Source: Lantana camara (taxonomy: Eukaryota; Streptophyta; Magnoliopsida; Lamiales; Verbenaceae). Taken from it: a DNA stretch of 64,000 nucleotides. Positions within the stretch are counted from its first letter, which is position 1. The number at the start of each line of letters is the position of its first letter. The stretch lies in NCBI GenBank assembly GCA_037501455.1, contig CM074857.1, forward strand, positions 30,273,001-30,337,000, in the 5' to 3' direction. Both the position numbers and the translations under genes were made by a program. Below the pieces are notes generated by a model that was not told the origin of the DNA, searched no databases, and saw nothing but the letters and a program-made list of their open reading frames with translations. Positions 55,651 to 64,000 of the stretch are shown here, piece after piece.

Positions 55651-57335
55651 CTAATAACCGTGGCCTGGACGTTCAGGCGGCGGCCGTGGCGGAAGTAGTT
55701 CGAGCACCCCTGGGAGGGGGCGAGGGGAAGGCCGAGGGGCCACCCCAGATACAAGAATTGTCCCTCGCCAGGGGGATAACACCAACCAAAGAGGTGGGGA
55801 TCGGCCTCTCCAAATCGGTCCCAATGAGAGTCGAGGGCAGTGCTCGGGCATTATCATTAGGGAAGTCTAAGGGGACCAATCCCCTCCATCCAGAAAGAGG
55901 AAGAGATTCCCTGACTCTGTTCCTGTGACAGGGAAAGAGAAAGAGGTGGTGATAGGCGAGCATGGGGAAGGTGAGACCTTTTCTTCCGAGGGGGAGCACA
56001 TTTGGGCCTTTAAGCACATCGGGGACAGCTCATACCAACGGGCCCCTTTTTCAGGCCCCACTCTCCTGGTTGACTGCCCTTCCACGAGGAACCTAGTGTA
56101 TAGGATCTACGAGAGACTGCAATTTACGGACGATCACAGGAAGTTATTCGCCCAGAGCACTAACCAGGTGGTGGAGGACCAATCCCCTCCATCCAGAAAG
56201 AGGAAGAGATTCCCTGACTCTGTTCCTGTGACAGGGAAAGAGAAAGAGGTGGTGATAGGCGAGCATGGGGAAGGTGAGACCTTTTCTTCCGAGGGGGAGC
56301 ACATTTGGGCCTTTAAGCACATCGGGGACAGCTCATACCAACGGGCCCCTTTTTCAGGCCCCACTCTCCTGGTTGACTGCCCTTCCACGAGGAACCTAGT
56401 GTATAGGATCTACGAGAGACTGCAATTTACGGACGATCACAGGAAGTTATTCGCCCAGAGCACTAACCAGGTGGTGGAGGATCTCTGTCATGCCCTTATC
56501 GAGGTAAGTACCTCAAAATGTCCTCAAATTTTTGGCTCTATGTTTCCTTTATTAAAATTTATCTAAGTATCCTTTGATCATTTGTCAGGAAGTCCTACCG
56601 AGGGTCAAAAATTTGCAGTACCGATCGTTGACTTTTTTTTAGCGCAAGGCGAAATATAACAAGATTGTTCACGCTACCAACCGTGCCCAGATCCAAGAGG
56701 AGAATGATGTGCTGAGGGCTAAATTTGAGTCCCTCGAGGCTGAGCACAATAGACTCAAGAAAGAGCTGGAGAAAAAAGAGGAATCTCGCAAAAAGGCCCG
56801 TGCTGAGACGGCTAAGTACAAGGAGAGTAACGAAAAGCTGATCCGAGACTTAGATGAGAGGAGCAGGCAACTCAGTGGCGCTGAGAAGAAATTCACCGTG
56901 GCCACCAAAAAGGCCTGTGAAGAGGAATTCTAGAGGGCACTCCCCGAGCGCATAGCTGAAGCAAATCGAGAGGCTCTGTTCAAATTCTGCCACTCCAAAG
57001 CCTTTAGATTTGCAGCCAATCTGCACTGCTATGATGAGGCTAAAAAAGCCTTCAACTTGGCTATTGGGCAAATGATCACATTGGGCTTGGCACCCACCTC
57101 CGCTCGGAAGCACTGGCGCATGAGCCTTCAATATGATGAGGAGTTGAACGCTCCAGCTACGGACAAGGGGAACCCAGAGGACAATTTGGCGGAACCTGAG
57201 TATGCGGAAATTGTTACTCTTCTTGAAAAAGAGTTCATGGTGGCCCACGATCCTGAGCCCATTCCCGAGGGAGATAACGAGGGGACCCCTGAAGCTACAT
57301 CTGTTCCTGAGGGTTCCTCCAATGCTGCCCCCTAA
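54264..57335 (+). pseudogene. Antisense extra ORF of the Tat element (PF04195-like plus coiled coil)
   Basis: Lies between integrase and the 3' LTR but on the opposite strand. The first frame runs from ATG 54264 through stops at about 54367, 54902 and 55069 to 55409. It includes GDLVTMRSPRYWDERFTYRI and, later, KSFFVRAPEGDDFSVPREWV, resembling the plant gypsy-type transposon domain PF04195. A poly(T)-ATATGTAG acceptor at 55517 and a GTAAGT donor at 56504 with acceptor TTTTTTTTAG at 56642 show real introns. The last exon begins RKAKYNKIVHATNRAQIQEE and forms a coiled coil (about 56700-56900). A lone TAG interrupts it at 56931, and it ends at 57335. Similar antisense ORFs are known in Tat/Retand elements; their role is unknown. 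Confidence 0.75.
55876..56481 (+). repeat. Perfect 303-bp in-frame tandem duplication
   Basis: Two back-to-back copies (about 55876-56178 and 56179-56481), each starting CCAATCCCCTCCATCC and ending CAGGTGGTGGAGGA. They appeared identical on reading. 303 bp is 101 codons, so the antisense ORF stays open through both copies (GEHIWAFKHIGDSSYQRAPF occurs twice). Confidence 0.93.
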
Positions 57336-57849
57336 GCACCGGTCTAAGAAGAGACTCCTGCTCCACAGTTGAGACCACCGAGCCTCAGACTCTACAAGCG
57401 CCTGCTAATGCTCCCAACACTGAGGTGGTAGACTTAAAAGGTGGGCAAGGCCAAGATGCCCAAACTTGTTGAGCATGGTTAGATCAATCTTTTCGAAAAA
57501 TTTCTCAAAATTGGTCTAGAGCATCAAAACATATTGCCCCTCCCCTCAGCATCTTATATGCTCTATAGTTTGTCTATGCCCCTTGGATGTCTTTCTAAAG
57601 CTGTACTTGTTCTTTATGAAATGGTCTTGTAACTTTCTGCTGTTTTGTCAGTGGCTTGAATGCCCACCTTCTGTAATCGGGCGTACGCTTTTTTTTTTTT
57701 GAATGAATGAACACCGTTTCTGTCATGAATGCTTATTTGCTTAATACCCTCGCATTTAGTTTGTACGCTTATCTCTTTTTGAACTTCCGACATGAGAAAT
57801 TTGATAATAAACTAAGTAAAATTGGCATAAAGGTCAGCATCATTTTCAT
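57336..57849. other. Spacer downstream of the antisense ORF
   Basis: No gene; probably the 3' UTR of the antisense transcript. A T-rich tract lies near 57690. Confidence 0.4.
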
Positions 57850-58370
57850 TAAGTAAAACGGGCCCACTTCCGAGGGCACTCTGGTTAGATTACAGAATTA
57901 CTTGGATAATCCCTTAAGGAAATTACCCTTGTAAATTTTTCTTTGAAAGGAATCGCTAGGGGCCTGTTCTCGAGGGTGCCCTGGTGGGGGATTTCCTTAA
58001 ACATTGTTACATAAGTAATTCCATTAGTGAGTTAACGCGAGGGTCCCGTTCCCGAGGGTGCCCAGCTTAAGCTGTGGAATCCCTCGAAAATTTTTTAAGG
58101 AATTTTACCAAGTAATGTGAATCATGAGCGTGAGATAAAATGAGCACAAGGGACACGCTTTTGTGAGGCCCCGATCAAGTTTTCTACAAGAAAAATTAAT
58201 AGTTAAAGAACGCGAGGGGCCCGTTACCGAGGGCACCCTGGTTACTTAAAGTGTTACTTAGAAGATTTTCTCCTTAAGGAATTTTCCCTTAGAAATTCTT
58301 CTTGGCAAGAAGCGCGAGGGTCCTGTTCCCGAGGGCTCCCTGGTTCTTTGAGAATTTCTTGGGTGGGATT
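57850..58370. repeat. Diverged tandem repeats after integrase
   Basis: About five units of roughly 90-130 bp, each with a core like GCGAGGGTCCCGTTCCCGAG followed by GG(C/T)(A/G)CCCTGG and a TTAAGGAATTTTCC-like part. Such arrays are common in the 3' region of Tat elements. Confidence 0.8.
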
Positions 58371-58798
58371 CTCCATGAGCAATATTGCTAAGTGTTTCAA
58401 CATTTCGAGTGTGTGCTAGAATCAGGTTCTAGTTACTCAGCTAGGGTTTAAATCGTGAACTAAATGTAGGATCTAGCTGCCCAACCCTTAACTAGCCATC
58501 CCAGAACTGCTTTAATAGTTGGGGATATGGGCAAGTGCGTGTTCGACCATTCCGACACGGAAGACGCTCCATACGGAGTTAGCGCTCGATATGACCCTTG
58601 CACAAGGGATCCGCTCGCCTTGTTCCTGCGTGGCAATTTGCCTAGGGATCCAAGGGGGGATTAAATAGCGTGTTATAAAGTATGCTTTGTACACAACTTT
58701 ATTGTATAAAAGAAGTAAATTCCTTTGCTTTCTTTCTTTAATAAAGGATTATATTGAGCCCAAAGTTGGGATTTTACAGAATGTGTTCCTCAAAAAAT
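58371..58798. other. Untranslated stretch between tandem repeats and integrase
   Basis: No gene or repeat recognised apart from the short frame ends on the minus strand. Confidence 0.35.
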
Positions 58799-60043
58799 TT
58801 AAACATAGAATCGTCGAAGGTTGCATGCGTTCCAGGGTCGAGGGAGACCCTCACCTTCAAGCATGTAGGTATTATTGGCTCTTACTTGGATGACCTTGAA
58901 GGGCCATTCCCAATTTAGGTCTAATATGCCCATGTGCCTTGATACCTTCATTTTCTTTAACACCAAGTCTCCCAACTGGAACGTTCTTATTTTGACACGC
59001 TTGTTGTACTGTCTTGCCACTGACGCTTTGTACTTGTGGATATGCATCCAAGCGTTATCCCTTTTCTCTTCAAGAAAATCCAACTCGAGTGCCCGGTTCT
59101 CCTCGTTAGAGTTAGGTTCGAAATAAGCAACACGTGCTGACTCTTGAGCAATTTTCGCAGGTATCATAGCTTCTGAACCGTATACGAGGGAATAGGGAGT
59201 TTCACCCGTGGTGACTCGAGGTGTTGTGCGATAGGGCCATAAGGCTCCTTGTAGCTCTTTTGCCCATTCACCTTTTTTGCTTTTGAGCATTGTCTTCAAA
59301 TGCTATAAGATGATCCTGTTAGTAACTTCAGCTTGACCGTTGGCTTGAGGATGCCCCATGGAAGTGAATCGTAGCTCAATACCCAATTCCGAGCACCACT
59401 CTCGGGTATCTGCTGCAATGAATTGGGATCCGTTATCTGAAATCAATACTCTCGGAATACCATATCTGTAGATGATGTTTTTCCATATGAAGTCTCTGAC
59501 CACACGGAAAGTGATTTTGGCAACTGCTTCCGCCTCCGTCCACTTGGTGAAGTAATCCACTGCCAAGATAACAAATTTCTTTTGCCCTACAGCGATTGGC
59601 AAGGGGCCAACGATGTCAATGCCCCATCGATCAAAAGGCCAGACAACATCTATAGGGGTCATTTGAGTTGCGGGTAGCTGCGGGATATTAGAATGGAAGT
59701 GACACCTGGGGCACTTTTTAGAGAAATCAATTGCATCTTGTAGGAACGTGGGCCAATAGAAGCCACTTCTTGCCACTTTCTTGGCGAGGATACGTCCACC
59801 AGAGTGATTCCCACAACTTCCACTGTGAATATACTCAAGAACTTCTTTGGCCTGCATGGGTCTCAAACATTTCAGCGGAGGGCCTTGATATGAACGCTTG
59901 AAGAGTCTCCCCTCCCGGTCAAGGGAAAACTGAGTGGCTTTGTTCCTAACTTTCCTTGCTTCCACTTTGTCCGCAGGGCAGACACCATCCATGATGAATC
60001 TGACGATATCATGAAGCCAATAAGGCTCGGATGGGTCAATCAT
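58799..60043 (-). pseudogene. Gypsy integrase (one in-frame stop)
   Basis: Zinc-binding H...H...C-X2-C region (YIHSGSCGNHSGG ... KKCPRC), then the catalytic core with DRWGIDIVGPLP, PRVLISDNGSQF and GHPQANGQAEVTNR. A stop at 59303 cuts the chain just after this. The frame then continues as KELQGALWPYRTTPRVTTGE, YGSEAMIPAKI and the C-terminal FQLGDLVLKK to 58799. It would insert element DNA into the genome. Confidence 0.92.
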
Positions 60044-60045
60044 GC

Positions 60046-60480
60046 TTACCTCTTAAGGCGTACCTTTTCTTTTATCAAAGGCTCTTCTACTCTTAGAAAA
60101 GTAACGGAGTGCTCGCACGATCCTTCGAGGGCGGAGATGAATTTTGAGAGGGCATCTGCATGTTCATTTTCTGCCCTTGGAACCTGTAACAAGTGAAACT
60201 CTTTAAACTTGTCGATGGCTTCCTTAGCCTTTCCCAAGTATTGCACCATGGTGGCTTCTCGAGCCTCATATGTTCTTTCAATTTGGCTCGCGATCAACTG
60301 CGAGTCAACGTAGACCGTGATTCGAGAAAATCCATTTTGGAGAGCAATCTTTAGCCCTTGGATGAGAGCCTTATATTTTGCCTCATTGTTGATAACTTGG
60401 AAATCCAATCTGATCATGAAATCTATCTCAGCTCCGTCGGGGATCCCTAAGGGTCACCCCTACTCCTCCCCCTTGAGAGG
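60046..60480 (-). pseudogene. Archaeal-type RNase H of the Tat element
   Basis: The minus strand gives HTDG (near 60490), then a shifted frame with NNEAKYKALIQGLKIALQNG, VYVDSQLIASQIERTYEARE and AENEHADALSKF, the pattern of the second, archaeal-type RNase H that marks the Tat lineage. It joins integrase after a TAA at 60046. Confidence 0.8.
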
Positions 60481-60574
60481 TCGACAAGCCATCTGTGTGT
60501 AGGAGCCATAAGCCACTGTTTTTCATAGGTATGGGCGCTATGCCAAAGCGCTCGACTAGCAGATCGACTACCAC

Positions 60575-60820
60575 CTATGCTTGTATAGCTGTCCTCGGTT
60601 CGTAGCTGATGTCAAACTGGCTCAGCTCAATAGCCCATTTAATTAATCTCCCTGAAACATCAGGCTTTGATAGGACTTGCCTCAAGGGTTGGTCTGTAAG
60701 CATTGTGATGGAATGAGCCTGAAAATATGGTCTTAGCCTTCTCGATGCATTCACGAGGGCAAATGTGAACTTCTCAATCTCCAAGTATTTCTTTTTCGCA
60801 CCCTGTAAAGTTTAACTCCA
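60575..60820 (-). pseudogene. Gypsy RNase H (degenerate)
   Basis: Contains LEIEKFTFALVNASRRLRPY, ITMLTDQPLRQVLSKPDVSG and LIKWAIELSQFDISYEPR, the usual connection/RNase H region of Ty3/gypsy pol. The stretch between it and RT (60820-60993) has stops and frame shifts. Confidence 0.8.
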
Positions 60821-60992
60821 ATAATAGATCGGTAGGTGCTTACGCTCGCGTATAGCCACTAGGACCGCGCTAGTTGCTTCTAGAGAAACCTAGAGGTAGA
60901 TGAATAGACTTTCATTCTCAATCAGTTTTGTTAGCAGTGGCGCACGAGAGGTAGGTCTTCATATCTTGCAACGGTTTCTCACACTCTTCGGT

Positions 60993-61709
60993 CTAGGTAA
61001 AGTTTCTGGCATTGCGCAGAATCTTAAAGAACGGCAAATTCCTATCTTCTGAGCATGATATAAATCTGTTAAAGGAGATTATCTTTCCCACCAAGACTTG
61101 CACTTCCCTGACATTCCGAGGGGAAGGGATTTCCATGATGGCTTTGATTTTTTCAGGGTTAGCTTCAATTCCATGCTGACTAACCACATATCCCAGGAAT
61201 TTACCCCATCGGACTCCAAATGTACACTTGGAGGGATTCAATTTCATGCCATACTGGCGTAATATGTCAAAAGTTTGCTTCAAATCCTGTAGGTGGGAGT
61301 GTTCACGCTTGCTTTTGATGATCATGTCATCCACGTACACCTCCATGGAATCATCTATCTCGCGCTCGAACATTCTGTTAACAAGGCACTGATATGTTGC
61401 TCTTGCATTCTTCAATTCAAACGGCATGACCAAGAAGCAGTACACCCCCAGATGTACGACAAAGGAGGTTTTCGAGCGATCCTCGGGGGCCATGAAAATC
61501 TGATAATAACCCTGAAATGCGTCCATCATGCTCATTAATTCACAACCTACTGTTGAGTCCACCAATTGATCAATTCGAGGCAGGGGGGTATGGATCTTTA
61601 AGGCAGGCTTTGTTGAGATCCGTGAAATCATTGTACATCCGCCACTTGGTGGAACTCTTTGGCACAAGGACAACATTATATAGCCATTCTGGGTATAAGA
61701 TAGACTCAA
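60993..61709 (-). pseudogene. Gypsy reverse transcriptase
   Basis: A 238-codon frame with MMDAFQGYYQIFMAPEDRSK, VMPFELKNARATYQ and the catalytic EVYVDDMIIKSK. The box usually read as PFGLKNAGATYQ carries two Gly replacements (Glu and Arg), likely inactivating. It continues to GKFLGYVVSQHGIEANPEKI. It copies element RNA to DNA in the family. Confidence 0.93.
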
Positions 61710-61713
61710 TGTA

Positions 61714-62397
61714 CTAAACCTCGAGGAGCTTGTTCACTTCCTCCTCAATGGCCTTCTTCCGGAACCCGTGGATTTCGGCCGTCCTCTCGGGTATGCGGAA
61801 CTTGATCTTCTGGTGGTAAGTGGGAATGATCGCCTTGAAATCAACAAGGGCTGAGCGCCCGATTATGATGTTATAAGGGATCTCAATCTCCACTACTGCG
61901 TATATAACCATCAGAGTCTTCCGCTGTGGGGCACGACCAAAGGAGGTAGCCAAGCGAATTTATCCTCGTGGGACTACCTCAGAGCCCGCAAAGCCTATGA
62001 GGGCCGTTTTGAGAGGCTCCAGGGGGATGTTGGTGATATTCATTTTTTGGAAGGTAGAATAAGGGAGAACATTCATTGAGCTTCCACTATCAAAAAGAAC
62101 CCTTTTTACAACGTGGTTGTGAACATCTAGGCTAACCACCATGGGGTAGTCAGAGGTTTCACTGACCCCATGGGGTGTTACAATATGTCCTAGGTCCCTA
62201 TTACTGAACCCTATCACTTCATTTTCCTTAGAGTTGGGAGCGCTCGATTCCTTGATAGCATAAACATGTCTGGGCGCCGAGGGCCGCTGATCATAGCTAC
62301 GAACGTAGCGGCGGCGAGATGAGTTGGTATCTCCCCCTGAGGAGCCTCCAGCAGTCATGTGGATGACCGCCAATGGTGCATTTTCTGGTTCAGGCAT
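61714..62397 (-). pseudogene. Gypsy protease region
   Basis: Contains VKRVLFDSGSSMNVLPYSTF, an aspartic protease site with DSG instead of DTG, and after a TAA at 61960 in the same frame continues TSFGRAPQRKTLMV, YNIIIGRSALVDFKAI to 61714. This links gag to RT. Confidence 0.85.
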
Positions 62398-62574
62398 TTT
62401 TTGCTTTCCCTTGTTGCTGCTCTCTGGTTGGTGCCCTGGGGGGCTCTGTGAGCGTGACGGACTCCTCCTCCGAGCCTTAGTTCACTTGTTCCATTGTTTA
62501 TCATACCGTTCCAGAACCCTGACAAACTCCTTCAAGTGGCCTCCAGCGATGAGTCTTTGTATCTCACTTTCTAG

Positions 62575-63766
62575 CTAATGACATTCATCTGTGTCATGCC
62601 CATTTTGTTTGTGGAAGGCGCAATACTTTCTCGAGCACCTTTGGGTTTCAGTCTTCCTTAGTTTCTGGGCCTTTTGAAGAGGTTCTTGTCTAAAAGGGAG
62701 TAGATCTCGGAAATTGGCCGGTCGAGTGGGATTCTCTCGTGCTTGCGAGGGGGAGGTGGTGATTTGCGTCAATCCTTGTGAACGTCCTCTCGTCCTCGTT
62801 CACCCTTGTGGTGGCTTGTTGGTCGAGGGACGTTGGATTTGTACATATCTTTGAGCGCGAAGAAGGGCTCAACGATCTCTCTCAGCTCCATGGGGGACGT
62901 AGGTCTCTTCTTGACAATGGCTTCAGAGAATTCATTGCTCACATAGTGTTTATGGTTGATGGCCTCTCGACTAAGAGCACCTCCTTGTTGAATCGAGTGA
63001 AGAAGGACCGGAGTGACTCATTTTTGCCTTGGACCAAGTTATATAGGACCGTGGATGCAGTGACTGGAGCCTTCAGGAAATTGAAGTGATTCAGGAAAGC
63101 ATTGGTAAGGTCTTCGTACCCCCTAATCGAGCGGGGTGGCAGTCGCTTGTACCATTTTTGGGCCATTCCCACGAGGGAGGTGGCAAACATCTTGACCCAG
63201 TAATGACTGGAATGCTCATAGAGGTGCATCAGGTGCAGAAAATAGTCTAAATGTTCCGCAGAATCAGTGGTCCCATCATAGTGGTTGATGGAAGTGGGGA
63301 CTTTGCCCATTCTAGCTTGGGCCATCAAAACTTCCTCAACGAGGGGAAAGCCCCTCGCTAGGGGGTGGTGATATCCCCCCTCATTGTCATAATCCTCATA
63401 ATTCTCCTCTTGTTCACGGTGTCGAGGAGCGTGGTTCTGGATGGCTGGGCGGCGAGCGTCTCTAGCCTTGGCTCTCTCGCCCCCGGTTTGGAGGGCTTGA
63501 GACCGTGCTCGAGAGAGCTGCTCAACCATATCTTGTAAACCTTGCAGTTGGTCTTGCACAGCCGCGAGTAGGTTTGGATCTTCTCCATCTGCTTTGCTTT
63601 CTCGTTTCGAGGCTTGAGAATGAACATCGGCATCAACATCAATTTTTTCCACAGGCTCTTTACCCTTGTCAGCTTGTGGACGTTCCTGCACTTCCCTCGG
63701 TGGGGCTTCTCTTGCATTGACTGGTGGGGGTGGTGACCGAGCCTGTAAGACGGCTTGGGCGACCAT
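62575..63766 (-). pseudogene. Gypsy gag
   Basis: Starts MVAQAVLQARSPPPPV at 63766. The core, with PTSINHYDGTTDSAEHLDYF, MFATSLVGMAQKWYKRLPPR and SLRSFFTRFNKEVLLVERPS, is Retrotrans_gag. A stop at 62939 is followed by further gag (RPTSPMELREIVEPFFALKD) and, in a shifted frame, a zinc-knuckle-like YCAFHKQNGHDTDECH near 62580. It is broken in at least two places. Confidence 0.9.
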
Positions 63767-63790
63767 TAGAGGGTGGACCTACTACCCCCC

Positions 63791-64000
63791 ATCACTTTGT
63801 AATTTGTTTGTGTGGGGAAACGAGAGTCGGAAAGCTCAAATGATGGTAGCCGGAGAAGATGGATTCTTCCTGCTAGGAATAAACACACAGTCAGAAGGCC
63901 AAGCTGGGGGAATGGGGGGTTAGACCCAATTTGTCTCTCCGACACTCAAGTCAGATGATGGATGAAGAAGATGAAGTGTGTAAAGCAGAGTCTGGGAGAA
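63791..64000 (-). repeat. 5' LTR of the gypsy element, truncated by the window and by a deletion
   Basis: From CACTTTGTAATTTGTTTGTG onward it matches 43370-43580 closely. The first about 34 bp of the LTR and the primer-binding site are missing: only about 24 bp lie between the gag ATG and LTR homology. The LTR continues past the right edge. Confidence 0.88.

Larger units (their letters stand above)
43336..64000 (-). mobile_element. Tat-type Ty3/gypsy retrotransposon with antisense extra ORF (runs off right edge)
   Basis: Minus-strand element. The 5' LTR starts at about 63791 and continues past the window. Then come gag (63766-62575), protease (62397-61714), RT (61709-60993), RNase H (60820-60575), archaeal-type RNase H (60480-60046), integrase (60043-58799), tandem repeats (58370-57850), an antisense spliced ORF (54264-57335, plus) and the polypurine tract (53728-53713). 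The 3' LTR (53712-43336) is split by a copia element. The second RNase H and the antisense PF04195-like ORF are hallmarks of the Tat lineage (Retand and relatives). Several in-frame stops in gag and pol make it non-coding today. The primer-binding site seems deleted. Confidence 0.9.

Noticed and set aside
55446..56388. Long minus-strand frames opposite the antisense ORF
   Set aside because: They mirror the plus-strand coding and the 303-bp duplication; splice signals support the plus strand.

Overview
This 64 kb window reads as nuclear DNA of a flowering plant, most likely a eudicot. It is AT-rich, has spliced genes with GT-AG introns, and is packed with nested plant-type transposable elements. 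It carries one clear host gene, a piece of plastid DNA and no bacterial or viral features.

Layout: 1-855 is the 5' LTR of a minus-strand Ty3/gypsy (Tat-type) element whose body lies left of the window. 1065-4421 is a complete seven-exon WAT1-related (EamA/MtN21) transporter gene on the minus strand, with a Mutator-type MITE (9-bp target duplication) in its third intron. About 4.78-6.05 kb is an inverted-repeat element carrying a minisatellite. 6.73-23.05 kb is a stack of nested insertions: a MITE is split by a gag-only LTR retrotransposon (7264-23001). Its 5' LTR is split by a non-autonomous CACTA element (7296-9511), and its body holds a small MITE and a 6.1 kb MULE (16117-22198) with a nearly intact seven-exon transposase. 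23.36-24.61 kb is a MULE deletion derivative with a 10-bp target duplication. 25.2-26.9 kb holds a SINE, an 80-bp tandem duplication, a WAT1 exon relic, a 52-bp-arm palindrome and a fold-back element.

26885-30105 is a 3.2 kb solo LTR with target duplication ACAAG. 31297-40889 is a 9.6 kb PIF/Harbinger element (TAA duplication, GGG...GTTTAC termini). It encodes an apparently intact DDE transposase, three separate Myb/SANT-like ORF1-type genes, and an antisense GRF zinc-finger protein with a C-terminal membrane segment. It also contains a captured plastid fragment (psbH plus the start of petB). 41.3-43.3 kb is a patchwork of LTR and MITE remnants.

43336 to the right edge is a minus-strand Tat-type Ty3/gypsy element with gag, protease, RT, RNase H, archaeal-type RNase H, integrase and an antisense spliced extra ORF. 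Its 3' LTR is split by a 9.5 kb Ty1/copia element (43865-53413, target duplication AGGGG).

The most unusual observation is that a short antisense GRF-zinc-finger/tail-anchor gene sits beside the transposase in two unrelated transposon superfamilies (MULE and Harbinger), with a third decayed copy in the MULE derivative. Second is the Harbinger element carrying plastid photosystem DNA and three Myb/SANT paralogues. All calls come from reading the sequence; no database search was run.
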